Shown piece after piece: positions 26,656 through 35,722 of a DNA stretch of 64,000 nt. Numbering within the stretch: the first letter of the stretch is position 1; each line of letters opens with the position of its first letter. The notes below the pieces were generated by a model that was given only the letters and a program-made list of their open reading frames with translations, made no database searches and had not been told where the DNA came from. This stretch comes from Vibrio sp. Y2-5. Its GTDB lineage: Bacteria > Pseudomonadota > Gammaproteobacteria > Enterobacterales > Vibrionaceae. A program made the translations under genes and the position numbers. The stretch lies in NCBI RefSeq assembly GCF_014596725.1, contig NZ_JACVEG010000014.1, positions 313 through 64,312 of the forward strand. The letters run 5' to 3'.

Positions 26656-26952
26656 TTTCTAACTCCGAATGAATATAGGGCAGAATGTTACTGGTAAATG
26701 TGAGTTCAGAACAAATAACCTTATGTTATTAACAATAACCATAATAAGTTTTTATTTTGGGATAACTCACTAATTTTCTGGGATATGTGGGTAAAAATGG
26801 GGATGTTTATGTAGATCTTGACAATTGAGAAGGAAATATTGTGAATAACTTTGATCTTATTCACTGGATCTTCGATCAATTGCTGGCGATCTTAGTTATC
26901 AACAGGTAGAATTATCAACCTTTATCGATCATCAGATTAGAGTGAGAGCACC
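26656..26952 (+). promoter_or_regulatory. dnaA promoter region with GATC cluster and DnaA-like boxes
   Basis: This 297-base gap between the ABC operon and dnaA holds six GATC sites within 26814-26940, about ten times the random expectation. TTATTCACA (reverse strand, 26840-26848) fits the relaxed DnaA box TTWTNCACA, and TTATTCACT (about 26857) and two TTATCAAC elements (about 26896 and 26912) are near matches. In E. coli, dnaA is autoregulated by DnaA and sequestered by SeqA at hemimethylated GATC; the sequence suggests the same here. Confidence 0.7.
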
Positions 26953-28356
26953 GTGTCATCTTCGCTATGGTTGCAATGCTTGCAACAGCTTCAAGAAGAA
27001 TTACCAGCAGCAGAATTCAGCATGTGGGTTCGTCCGCTACAAGCGGAGCTCAATGATAATACTCTCACTTTGTTTGCCCCTAACCGTTTTGTGCTTGATT
27101 GGGTTCGCGATAAGTACATCAACAACATTAACTTATTGTTGAGAGAATATTGTGGCAACGATGTACCAAGCCTACGTTTTGAAGTGGGTAGTAAACCTGT
27201 AGCGGCTGCGAAGCCAGCGCCAAAGCGCTCTGCTGCAGACGTGGCAGCAGAATCATCTGCGCCAGCTCAACTTGCTCAGCGTCGTCCTGTTCATAAAACA
27301 TGGGATGATGAATCTGTTGAAACGGATATCACTTATCGCTCAAACGTGAACCCTAAACATAAGTTCAATAACTTCGTTGAAGGTAAATCGAACCAGTTAG
27401 GTTTGGCGGCGGCTCGTCAGGTCGCGGATAATCCGGGAGCTGCGTATAACCCTCTATTTTTATACGGCGGTACAGGTTTAGGTAAAACTCACCTTTTACA
27501 CGCTGTGGGTAATGCGATTGTCGATAACAAACCGAATGCAAAAGTGGTTTACATGCACTCTGAGCGCTTCGTTCAGGACATGGTTAAAGCACTGCAAAAT
27601 AACGCGATTGAAGAATTTAAACGTTACTACCGTAGCGTTGATGCGTTATTGATCGATGATATTCAATTCTTTGCCAATAAAGAGCGCTCTCAAGAAGAGT
27701 TCTTCCATACTTTCAACGCCTTGTTGGAAGGTAACCAGCAAATCATCTTAACTTCTGACCGTTATCCAAAAGAGATTAACGGTGTAGAAGATCGCCTTAA
27801 ATCTCGCTTTGGTTGGGGTTTAACGGTCGCGATTGAACCACCAGAGTTAGAAACTCGCGTGGCGATTTTGATGAAGAAAGCGGAAGATCACCAAATCCAT
27901 CTTCCAGATGAAGTGGCGTTCTTTATTGCGAAACGTCTGCGTTCAAACGTTCGTGAGTTGGAAGGAGCACTTAACCGTGTTATCGCCAATGCGAACTTTA
28001 CCGGTCGTCCAATTACGATTGATTTTGTTCGTGAAGCGCTGCGTGACTTGTTAGCGCTGCAAGAAAAACTGGTCACCATTGATAACATCCAAAAGACGGT
28101 TGCTGAATACTACAAAATCAAAATGGCGGATCTGTTATCAAAACGCCGCTCACGTTCAGTTGCGCGTCCTCGTCAGTTAGCTATGGCGCTAGCCAAAGAG
28201 CTGACTAACCACAGCTTGCCAGAAATTGGTGATGCTTTTGGTGGTCGCGACCATACCACTGTGCTTCACGCATGTCGTAAAATCGAGCAACTACGCGAAG
28301 AGAGCCACGACATAAAAGAAGACTACTCGAACTTGATTCGTACGCTTTCATCATAA
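26953..28356 (+). CDS. dnaA: Chromosomal replication initiator DnaA
   Basis: DnaA binds origin boxes and, as an ATP-bound oligomer, opens the duplex. The 467-residue protein has the DnaB/DiaA-interacting domain I (residues 1-85), a Pro/Ala-rich linker, an AAA+ domain with Walker A GGTGLGKTH (about 172-180) and Walker B LLIDDIQFF (about 234-242), and a C-terminal DNA-binding domain with GGRDHTTVLHACRKI (about 432-446). The start is GTG at 26953, giving the family N terminus SSLWLQCLQQLQEEL. First gene of dnaA-dnaN-recF-gyrB. Confidence 0.98.
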   Translation: MSSSLWLQCLQQLQEELPAAEFSMWVRPLQAELNDNTLTLFAPNRFVLDWVRDKYINNINLLLREYCGNDVPSLRFEVGSKPVAAAKPAPKRSAADVAAESSAPAQLAQRRPVHKTWDDESVETDITYRSNVNPKHKFNNFVEGKSNQLGLAAARQVADNPGAAYNPLFLYGGTGLGKTHLLHAVGNAIVDNKPNAKVVYMHSERFVQDMVKALQNNAIEEFKRYYRSVDALLIDDIQFFANKERSQEEFFHTFNALLEGNQQIILTSDRYPKEINGVEDRLKSRFGWGLTVAIEPPELETRVAILMKKAEDHQIHLPDEVAFFIAKRLRSNVRELEGALNRVIANANFTGRPITIDFVREALRDLLALQEKLVTIDNIQKTVAEYYKIKMADLLSKRRSRSVARPRQLAMALAKELTNHSLPEIGDAFGGRDHTTVLHACRKIEQLREESHDIKEDYSNLIRTLSS

Positions 28357-28416
28357 TTGCGCTATAGTTTGCGCTGATTTTGCGTCGTTAATCCGTCTAT
28401 CGTTTAAGAGCACACT

Positions 28417-29517
28417 ATGAAATTTACTATCGAACGTAGCCACTTCATTAAACCTCTACAACAAGTATCCGGCACTTTAGGTGGCCGTGCGTCACTGCCT
28501 ATCTTAGGCAATTTGCTGATGAAAGTTGAAGATAATCAATTGTCGATGACGGCAACGGATTTGGAAGTTGAACTGATCAGTCGGGTGACGTTGGAAGGGG
28601 ATTTTGAAGCGGGCAGTATTACCGTTCCTGCACGTAAATTTCTCGATATTTGCCGAGGTCTGCCCGATTCTGCAGTGATCACCGTTGTTTTGGAAGGTGA
28701 TCGTATTCAGGTGCGCTCTGGTCGCAGCCGTTTCTCATTGGCGACATTGCCTGCGAACGATTTCCCAAATATTGAAGATTGGCAAAGTGAAGTTGAAATC
28801 TCACTCACTCAGGCAGAATTGCGTGGCCTGATTGAGAAAACTCAGTTTTCGATGGCAAACCAAGACGTGCGTTATTACTTAAATGGTATGTTGTTTGAAA
28901 TTGATGGCAGTACGCTTCGCAGTGTGGCAACTGATGGTCACCGTATGGCGGTTTCCCAAACCGAATTAGGTGCCGATTTCGCTCACAAGCAGATCATCTT
29001 GCCGCGCAAAGGTGTATTGGAATTAGTGAAGCTGCTGGATGCTCCAGAACAATCTGTGGTATTGCAAATTGGTAGCTCAAATCTGCGTGCGGATGTGAAC
29101 AACTTTGTCTTCACTTCTAAGCTAGTTGATGGCCGTTTCCCTGATTATCGACGCGTAATGCCGCAAAGTACCAACAAAGTATTGCTTGCGAACTGTGACG
29201 AGTTGCGTCAGTGTTTTTCACGCGCTGCAATTTTATCCAATGAAAAATTCCGTGGTGTACGTGTGAATCTGGATGACAACGAAATGCGCATCACAGCAAA
29301 CAACCCGGAACAGGAAGAAGCGGAAGAGGTGCTAGATGTTACCTTCGAAGGCGACGCAATTGAGATCGGCTTCAACGTAAGCTACATCCTAGATGTGTTG
29401 AACACTCTTCGTTGTGATAACGTGCGTATCTCTATGTCAGATGCCAACGCTAGTGCGCTGGTGGAAAATGCGGAAGATGACAGCGCGATGTACGTCGTGA
29501 TGCCTATTCGCCTGTAA
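28417..29517 (+). CDS. dnaN: DNA polymerase III sliding clamp (beta subunit)
   Basis: The 366-residue beta clamp forms a dimeric ring that tethers polymerase III and other factors to DNA. Three repeated clamp domains are seen, with LPILGNLLM (about 27), NDFPNIEDW (about 114), YYLNGMLFE (about 154) and the C-terminal hydrophobic-pocket residues ending YVVMPIRL. It starts 60 bases after dnaA, and recF follows by 20 bases. Confidence 0.98.
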   Translation: MKFTIERSHFIKPLQQVSGTLGGRASLPILGNLLMKVEDNQLSMTATDLEVELISRVTLEGDFEAGSITVPARKFLDICRGLPDSAVITVVLEGDRIQVRSGRSRFSLATLPANDFPNIEDWQSEVEISLTQAELRGLIEKTQFSMANQDVRYYLNGMLFEIDGSTLRSVATDGHRMAVSQTELGADFAHKQIILPRKGVLELVKLLDAPEQSVVLQIGSSNLRADVNNFVFTSKLVDGRFPDYRRVMPQSTNKVLLANCDELRQCFSRAAILSNEKFRGVRVNLDDNEMRITANNPEQEEAEEVLDVTFEGDAIEIGFNVSYILDVLNTLRCDNVRISMSDANASALVENAEDDSAMYVVMPIRL

Positions 29518-29537
29518 CCAAGAGTTAACTACGCGCT

Positions 29538-30617
29538 ATGCCGCTAACCCGTCTGGTTATTCAGCAATTTCGTAATATTAAAGCCTGTGATATTTCATTA
29601 TCATCAGGCTTTAACTTTCTTATTGGTGTCAATGGAAGTGGCAAAACCAGTGTCTTAGAAGCGATATATTTGCTCGGACATGGTCGCTCTTTTAAAAGTT
29701 CGCTCACGGGTAGAGTGATTCAAAATGAGTGTTCTGAACTGTTTGTTCACGGGCGTTTTTTGACCTCGGATCAATTTGAGTTACCTATTGGTATTAATAA
29801 GCAGCGTGACGGTTCAACTGAGGTTAAAATAGGCGGTCAATCTGGGCAAAAATTGGCACAGTTGGCACAAGTTTTACCATTGCAGTTGATTCATCCTGAA
29901 GGCTTTGATTTATTAACGGATGGACCGAAACAACGTCGATCATTTATTGATTGGGGTGTGTTTCATTCTGAACCTGCATTTTATGAAGCATGGGGAAGAT
30001 TTAAGCGTTTAAGTAAACAACGTAATGCATTACTCAAAACAGCGACCAGCTATCGTGAGCTGAGTTATTGGGATCAAGAATTGGCTTTATTGGCTGAAAA
30101 TATTGACCAATGGCGCCGAACTTACGTCGAACAAATGAAAGTTGTCGCAGAAGAGTTATGTCGCACGTTTTTACCCGAGTTTGATATTACGGTAAAGTAC
30201 TACCGCGGTTGGGATAAAGAGACCCCATACCAGCAAATATTAGAAAAGAACTTCGAACGCGATCAACAGCTTGGCTACACCTTCAGTGGTCCGAATAAAG
30301 CTGATTTGAAGATAAAAGTTAACGGTACTCCGGTGGAAGATGTGCTTTCACGGGGGCAACTGAAATTAATGGTGTGTGCACTACGTGTCGCACAGGGCCA
30401 ACACTTAACTGAGTTGACCGGGAAGCAATGCATCTACTTAATTGATGACTTTGCTTCCGAACTCGATAGCCAGCGTCGTAAGCGTCTTGCAGACTGCTTG
30501 AAGGCGACGCAGGCTCAAGTTTTTGTAAGTTCTATTACACAAAGCCAAGTTGCCGACATGGTCGAGCCAAACAGCAAGATGTTTCATGTGGAACATGGCA
30601 CAATAGAGCAAGGATAA
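29538..30617 (+). CDS. recF: DNA replication and repair protein RecF
   Basis: RecF is an SMC-like ATPase that helps load RecA at gaps with RecO and RecR. The 359-residue protein has Walker A GVNGSGKTSVLEAI (about residues 30-43), the signature LSRGQLKLMVCALRVAQG (about 269) and Walker B IYLIDDFASELD (about 298). The 3' end, encoding MFHVEHG, also contains a parS-like 16-mer (30580-30595). Confidence 0.97.
   Translation: MPLTRLVIQQFRNIKACDISLSSGFNFLIGVNGSGKTSVLEAIYLLGHGRSFKSSLTGRVIQNECSELFVHGRFLTSDQFELPIGINKQRDGSTEVKIGGQSGQKLAQLAQVLPLQLIHPEGFDLLTDGPKQRRSFIDWGVFHSEPAFYEAWGRFKRLSKQRNALLKTATSYRELSYWDQELALLAENIDQWRRTYVEQMKVVAEELCRTFLPEFDITVKYYRGWDKETPYQQILEKNFERDQQLGYTFSGPNKADLKIKVNGTPVEDVLSRGQLKLMVCALRVAQGQHLTELTGKQCIYLIDDFASELDSQRRKRLADCLKATQAQVFVSSITQSQVADMVEPNSKMFHVEHGTIEQG
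30580..30595 (+). promoter_or_regulatory. parS-like partition site inside the recF 3' end
   Basis: TGTTTCATGTGGAACA differs from the ParB site TGTTTCACGTGAAACA at two positions and is still largely palindromic. Origin-proximal parS sites inside recF are known in other gammaproteobacteria, and parAB lies about 14 kb away. The change of CAC to CAT keeps the histidine codon but breaks the CpG centre, so binding may be weak. No perfect parS was seen elsewhere in the window. Confidence 0.45.
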
Positions 30618-30636
30618 TTTAGTCAGAGAGTAACTC

Positions 30637-33054
30637 ATGTCGAATAATTACGATTCATCGAGTATTAAGGTACTAAAGGGTCTGGACGCTGTACGTAAAC
30701 GTCCAGGTATGTACATCGGGGACACTGATGATGGCACCGGTCTACACCACATGGTTTTTGAGGTGGTGGATAACTCAATAGATGAAGCGTTAGCAGGTCA
30801 CTGTAAAGACATCATCGTTACTATTCACGAAGATAACTCAGTATCGGTTAGCGATGACGGTCGTGGTATTCCAACTGAAATGCATGAAGAAGAGAATGTT
30901 TCTGCGGCAGAAGTTATCATGACAGTACTACACGCTGGTGGTAAGTTCGATGATAACTCTTACAAAGTATCAGGTGGTCTACATGGTGTAGGTGTGTCAG
31001 TGGTTAACGCACTATCGGAAAAAGTGCTTCTGACTATTTACCGCGGTGGTCACATCCATACTCAAACCTATCGCCACGGTGTGCCTCAAGAGCCACTATG
31101 CGTTGTTGGTGATACTGAAAAAACAGGTACGACGGTTCGTTTCTGGCCAAGCGCTGATACCTTTACCAATATCGAATTCCATTACGACATTCTTGCGAAA
31201 CGTCTACGTGAGCTTTCATTCCTAAACTCAGGTGTATCAATCAAACTGATTGATGAGCGTGAAGAAGACAAACAAGACCACTTTATGTATGAAGGTGGTA
31301 TCCAAGCGTTTGTTACTCACCTAAACCGCAATAAAACACCGATTCATGAGAAAGTGTTCCATTTTAACGCTGAGCGTGAAGATGGTATTAGCGTTGAAGT
31401 GGCGATGCAGTGGAACGACGGTTTCCAAGAAGGTATTTACTGCTTTACTAACAATATCCCACAGCGTGATGGTGGTACTCACTTAGCCGGTTTCCGTGCT
31501 GCGTTAACTCGTACGTTAAACACTTACATGGATAAAGAAGGCTACAGCAAGAAAGCCAAAACAGCGACGTCTGGTGACGATGCTCGTGAAGGTTTGACTG
31601 CGGTTGTTTCGGTTAAAGTTCCAGATCCAAAATTCTCAAGCCAAACCAAAGACAAACTGGTTTCTTCTGAAGTGAAATCTGCAGTTGAATCTGCAATGGG
31701 CGAGAAACTTAACGAGTTCCTAGCTGAGCATCCTTCTGAAGCGAAAATGGTTTGTAGCAAAATTATTGATGCGGCACGTGCTCGTGAAGCTGCGCGTAAA
31801 GCTCGTGAGATGACTCGTCGTAAAGGCGCGCTAGACCTTGCTGGTCTTCCAGGTAAACTTGCGGACTGTCAGGAAAAAGATCCTGCACTGTCTGAACTAT
31901 ACATTGTGGAAGGGGACTCTGCTGGCGGTTCAGCCAAGCAGGGACGTAACCGTAAGAACCAAGCAATTCTTCCGCTGAAAGGTAAGATTCTAAACGTTGA
32001 AAAAGCACGTTTTGATAAAATGCTCTCTTCTCAGGAAGTGGCAACACTGATTACTGCATTAGGTTGTGGTATCGGTCGCGATGAGTACAACCCAGATAAA
32101 CTGCGTTACCACAATATCATCATCATGACCGATGCGGACGTCGATGGTTCGCACATTCGTACGCTACTGTTGACCTTCTTCTACCGTCAAATGCCTGAGC
32201 TTATCGAGCGCGGCTACATCTACATTGCACAGCCACCACTTTACAAAGTGAAGAAAGGTAAACAAGAGCAATACATCAAAGATGAAGATGCGATGGAACA
32301 ATACCAAGTTTCTTTAGCTTTAGACGGTGCAGCACTGCATGTAAACGCGGATGCTCCAGCATTAGCAGGTGCTCCTCTTGAGCAGCTTGTACACCAGTAC
32401 AATGCAGCGATTAAGTTGATTGGTCGTATGAGTCGTCGTTACCCATACTCTATGGTTCAAGAGTTTATGTATGTTCCTCGTTTGAGTGCAGAACAATGCC
32501 AAGACCAAGCAGCAGTGGATGCATGGACAAAAGTGCTGGTTGAGCAATTGAATGCGAAAGAGTCAGGTGCAAGCCAATACAGCTACCAAGTTGAACACAA
32601 CGCAGAGCAAAACATTTATTCACCGAAGATTGTAGTTCGTACTCACGGTGTGACTTACGAATACTTGATCAGTATTGACCTGCTTAACTCAAGAGAGTAC
32701 GGCAAACTGGCTGACACTTCAGAAGCTCTAAGTGGCTTGATTGAAGAGGGTGCTTTCATCAAGCGTGGTGAGCGTACTCAACCAGTAGACAGCTTCTCTG
32801 CTGCACTAGACTGGCTGATTAAAGAGTCTCGTCGTGGTCTTTCTCTGCAACGATACAAAGGTCTTGGTGAGATGAACCCAGATCAGCTTTGGGAAACCAC
32901 TATGGACCCAGAAACTCGTCGTATGATGCAAGTAACCATTGAAGATGCGGTAGGTGCTGATGAGCTGTTTACCACACTGATGGGTGACCAAGTTGAACCT
33001 CGTCGTGCGTTCATCGAGAACAACGCTCTGAAAGTAGCTAACCTAGACGTGTAG
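30637..33054 (+). CDS. gyrB: DNA gyrase subunit B
   Basis: GyrB is the ATPase subunit of gyrase, which introduces negative supercoils. The 805-residue protein has the GHKL ATP site (VFEVVDNSIDEALAGHC about 41-57, VSDDGRGIP about 72, GGLHGVGVSVVNALS about 114), the Toprim motif EGDSAGG (about 425) with TDADVDGSHI (about 499), and the long C-terminal insert typical of Gram-negative GyrB. Last gene of the dnaA operon, closed by a terminator. Confidence 0.98.
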   Translation: MSNNYDSSSIKVLKGLDAVRKRPGMYIGDTDDGTGLHHMVFEVVDNSIDEALAGHCKDIIVTIHEDNSVSVSDDGRGIPTEMHEEENVSAAEVIMTVLHAGGKFDDNSYKVSGGLHGVGVSVVNALSEKVLLTIYRGGHIHTQTYRHGVPQEPLCVVGDTEKTGTTVRFWPSADTFTNIEFHYDILAKRLRELSFLNSGVSIKLIDEREEDKQDHFMYEGGIQAFVTHLNRNKTPIHEKVFHFNAEREDGISVEVAMQWNDGFQEGIYCFTNNIPQRDGGTHLAGFRAALTRTLNTYMDKEGYSKKAKTATSGDDAREGLTAVVSVKVPDPKFSSQTKDKLVSSEVKSAVESAMGEKLNEFLAEHPSEAKMVCSKIIDAARAREAARKAREMTRRKGALDLAGLPGKLADCQEKDPALSELYIVEGDSAGGSAKQGRNRKNQAILPLKGKILNVEKARFDKMLSSQEVATLITALGCGIGRDEYNPDKLRYHNIIIMTDADVDGSHIRTLLLTFFYRQMPELIERGYIYIAQPPLYKVKKGKQEQYIKDEDAMEQYQVSLALDGAALHVNADAPALAGAPLEQLVHQYNAAIKLIGRMSRRYPYSMVQEFMYVPRLSAEQCQDQAAVDAWTKVLVEQLNAKESGASQYSYQVEHNAEQNIYSPKIVVRTHGVTYEYLISIDLLNSREYGKLADTSEALSGLIEEGAFIKRGERTQPVDSFSAALDWLIKESRRGLSLQRYKGLGEMNPDQLWETTMDPETRRMMQVTIEDAVGADELFTTLMGDQVEPRRAFIENNALKVANLDV

Positions 33055-33080
33055 TTCACGCAAGAGTTAGTCGAAATAAC

Positions 33081-33112
33081 AAAAAGGCGCACTTTAGAGT
33101 GCGCCTTTTTTA
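33081..33112 (+). terminator. Bidirectional terminator after gyrB
   Basis: AGGCGCACT-ttag-AGTGCGCCT stem flanked by A-run and T-run; it can end gyrB and, in the other direction, the leftward acyl-CoA ligase gene. Confidence 0.88.
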
Positions 33113-33134
33113 TGCTTGTTGTTTTGACCTTTGC

Positions 33135-34712
33135 CTATTGAGTATTGCGTAACTCGCGACGCAGTACTTTTCCAACCGCCGATTTCGGAAGCTGTTCATG
33201 GAAAGTAATCCGCTTTGGCACCTTATAGTTAGTGAGGTGTTGGCGACAGAAGTGGATAATATCGCCTTCGTCTAATGGCTCAAGTGTTGCGACATGAGCG
33301 TGCACTAACTCACCAGTATGCTCGTCATGATCGCCGACTACCGCAGCTTCAAAAATGTGCTGGTGGCTACATAGAATATCTTCTACTTCGTTTGGATAAA
33401 CATTGAAGCCAGAGACAATAATCATATCTTTAAGACGATCCACAATTTGTACTTGGCCATCGGTTTTAATCAGCCCCACATCACCAGTTTTAAAGAAACC
33501 ATTAATAATCGAGTTGTTGGTTTCATCTGGGCGTTGCCAGTAGCCTGGCATGACTTGCGGCCCTTTCACCACAAGCTCACCAACTTCACCTTGGGCGACA
33601 GGCTTATTATTGATGTCCCAAACTTGGACTTCAGTTTCAACCAATGGAATACCGACACAACCAACCTGTTCTTTTCCAAACTCGTTGAGGGTAATCACAG
33701 GTGAAGTTTCTGATAACCCCCAACCTTCAGTGATGGTGCATCCCGTTGTTTGGTACCAGACATGAAATGCTTTGCTGGTCAGCATCGAACCACCGGAAAG
33801 TGTTACTTTTAGGTGACTAAAATCGACAGATGAAATCTCTGGGTGTTGGTAAAGTCCCATAAACAGAGTATTGATACCGGATAATCCAGAAAAACGAACG
33901 TTTTTCAGTGTGTTCACAAATCCATCCATATCACGTGGATTAGGGATCAGGATATTTTGAACCCCAATACTGAACAGGCTGATCATGTTCACGGTAAAAG
34001 CATAGATATGATAAAGCGGTAGCGGGCAGACAAAACTGTCTTCGCCTTCAATCATCTTCTGTGCCAGACGAATATTCATCTGGGCAGCATTGGACATTAG
34101 GTTGCTATGTGTGAGACAGGCACCTTTAGACACACCTGTTGTGCCACCCGTGTATTGGATAACAGCAATATCATCGGCAATCGCACTGTTCTCAGCTACT
34201 GCTGGTAGATGTTTACCTGCGGATATGGCGCTATTAAAGTCACTATAGTTACCGCGATCTTGTTCTTGCTGGATTAACAGATCTGGGGCTGCAGTAACGA
34301 TCACATGTTTAATATTCAGCTCAGATTCTATTGCTTGGTATTTTGGTACTAAGTCTTCCAGAATGATCAGTGCTTTTACGCCGGAATCACTAAACTGATG
34401 TTTCATCTCTCTTGAGGTGTAGAGAGGATTGGTATTAACAATAATCAGTCCTGCTCGGAGTGCTGCATAGGCTGCAATAGGGTACTGAGTTAAGTTTGGT
34501 AGCTGAATTGCAATTCGGTCACCCGCCTCTAACCCGCATTCATGGCGCAGCCATTGTGCTAAGTAGCGAGATTTTTGTTCAATATCCTCATAAGTCAATG
34601 TTTGCCCTAAACAATGAAATGCAGGCTTATCGCTATAACGAGAAAATCCATCTTCAAGTAATTGCGCTAGGTTATTGAATTTATTTGTGTAGTGGTAGGC
34701 ATCTTTGATCAT
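33135..34712 (-). CDS. AMP-forming acyl-CoA ligase, FadD-like
   Basis: A 525-residue member of the adenylate-forming family, most like long-chain fatty acyl-CoA synthetases that activate fatty acids for beta-oxidation. Motifs: the AMP-binding P-loop YTGGTTGVSKGA (about residues 189-200), the acyl-binding/adenylation segment EGWGLSETSP (about 330) and the C-terminal FKTGDVG (about 406), DRLKDMIIVSGFNVYPNEVED (about 424) and a lysine in PKSAVGKVLRREL (about 508). Somewhat shorter than E. coli FadD, and the genome probably has another fadD, so no symbol is given. AAGGA lies 11 bases upstream of the ATG. Single gene, convergent with gyrB. Confidence 0.85.
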   Translation of the reverse strand: MIKDAYHYTNKFNNLAQLLEDGFSRYSDKPAFHCLGQTLTYEDIEQKSRYLAQWLRHECGLEAGDRIAIQLPNLTQYPIAAYAALRAGLIIVNTNPLYTSREMKHQFSDSGVKALIILEDLVPKYQAIESELNIKHVIVTAAPDLLIQQEQDRGNYSDFNSAISAGKHLPAVAENSAIADDIAVIQYTGGTTGVSKGACLTHSNLMSNAAQMNIRLAQKMIEGEDSFVCPLPLYHIYAFTVNMISLFSIGVQNILIPNPRDMDGFVNTLKNVRFSGLSGINTLFMGLYQHPEISSVDFSHLKVTLSGGSMLTSKAFHVWYQTTGCTITEGWGLSETSPVITLNEFGKEQVGCVGIPLVETEVQVWDINNKPVAQGEVGELVVKGPQVMPGYWQRPDETNNSIINGFFKTGDVGLIKTDGQVQIVDRLKDMIIVSGFNVYPNEVEDILCSHQHIFEAAVVGDHDEHTGELVHAHVATLEPLDEGDIIHFCRQHLTNYKVPKRITFHEQLPKSAVGKVLRRELRNTQ

Positions 34713-35023
34713 GTTCTATTCGTTCCTTTTATGCATGACGGCAGATACGGTGTAGGAGTTCTATCTTAGGTTTAGCACCGTTATCAGGCTTATTAGATAT
34801 ACAATTGAGGGAGAATGTCGACCTAACTCTCTTTTAACATTGTATTAACAATAAGCGAGTCTAACTGAGCCAATTTTTTTGGCTATAGTCTTGAACGGTA
34901 TATTGTGCGGATTGGAGCTAATTTGTGATAGGTATTCAATACTCTTGATACTTTTATCATTTTTTATGCAATCAGATGCCAAATGGGTAGCTTTTATAAA
35001 AACAAAAAATTATTTAAGTGAGA

Positions 35024-35051
35024 CTTGAAAGAGTAAAAGGTGACCTTATAT
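35024..35051 (+). promoter_or_regulatory. Sigma-32-like heat-shock promoter
   Basis: CTTGAAA (35024-35030), a 13-base spacer and CCTTATAT (35044-35051) resemble the heat-shock consensus CTTGAAA-N13/14-CCCCATnT. It would start transcription about 125 bases before the small heat-shock gene, giving a leader of the length expected for a ROSE element. Upstream, 34713-35023 contains nothing else I can name. Confidence 0.6.
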
Positions 35052-35057
35052 CTAATT

Positions 35058-35182
35058 ATGAAGCAGGAAATGCCGCAGCTGGTGGGTTTCCACTGACTCG
35101 TCCAAAAGGAGAGTCCGCTTCATTATTTAGCATCTAATCAATGCATCATTTAAAAATATTGCTTCACAGAAGGATACTTATT
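35058..35182 (+). ncRNA. ROSE-like RNA thermometer in the hsp20 leader
   Basis: The leader can form a closing stem ATGAAGC/GCTTCAT (35058-35064 with 35117-35123) around inner hairpins, and a 3' hairpin in which TTGCTT (35159-35164) pairs with the ribosome site AAGGA (35070-equivalent at 35170-35174) across loop CACAG. The bulged or G-G-paired G at 35161 is the hallmark U(U/C)GCU signature of ROSE elements. Heating would melt this hairpin and free the ribosome site. Gene type, signature and position agree; folding was judged by eye. Confidence 0.75.
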
Positions 35183-35617
35183 ATGAGAACTGTAGATTTT
35201 ACTCCTCTATACCGCAACGCAATTGGTTTTGATCGTCTTCTAAACATGATGGAAGCAAACGCAGCCAAAAATAGCCAAGGCGGCTTTCCTCCATACAACA
35301 TCGAGCAGCAAGAAGAGAACAAGTTCCGCATCACTATGGCGGTCGCTGGATTTGCTGACGAAGAGCTAGATATCACTCAACAAGAAAACACCTTAATTGT
35401 GCGTGGTGAACGTAAACCAACAGAAGAAAAAAAATACGTTTATCAGGGTATAGCCGAGCGTGATTTCGAACGTAAGTTCCAACTAGCGGACTACGTAAAA
35501 GTGATTGGCGCAACGATGGAAAATGGCTTGCTACATATTGATCTGGAAAGAGAAACGCCAGAAGCCATGCAGCCACGTAAAATTGCCATTAACGGCAAAC
35601 ATCTACTAGAGAATTAA
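35183..35617 (+). CDS. ibpA: Small heat-shock protein (Hsp20/IbpA family)
   Basis: A 144-residue alpha-crystallin-type holdase that binds aggregating proteins during heat stress. It begins MRTVDFTPLYRNAIGFDRL, like IbpA; the alpha-crystallin domain runs about residues 35-125 with MAVAGFADEELDI and RGIAERDFERKFQL-type strands (here YQGIAERDFERKFQLADYV), and the C-terminal tail keeps a KIAIN segment. The ATG at 35183 follows AGAAGG by 9 bases; an upstream in-frame ATG at 35141 lies inside the thermometer and is rejected. Single gene with its own terminator. Confidence 0.93.
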   Translation: MRTVDFTPLYRNAIGFDRLLNMMEANAAKNSQGGFPPYNIEQQEENKFRITMAVAGFADEELDITQQENTLIVRGERKPTEEKKYVYQGIAERDFERKFQLADYVKVIGATMENGLLHIDLERETPEAMQPRKIAINGKHLLEN

Positions 35618-35640
35618 TCGTTAGTAGAGAACGAATAGCA

Positions 35641-35670
35641 GAAAGCCCGCGAGTAAGCGGGCTTTTTCGT
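35641..35670 (+). terminator. Terminator after ibpA
   Basis: AGCCCGC-gagtaa-GCGGGCT (35644-35663) followed by TTTTTCGTTT. It also stands after the convergent avtA. Confidence 0.85.
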
Positions 35671-35722
35671 TTCTTAGGCTTAGTTTTCTAGGCTTTAGTT
35701 ACTTAGACGAGAAGTAACAAGA

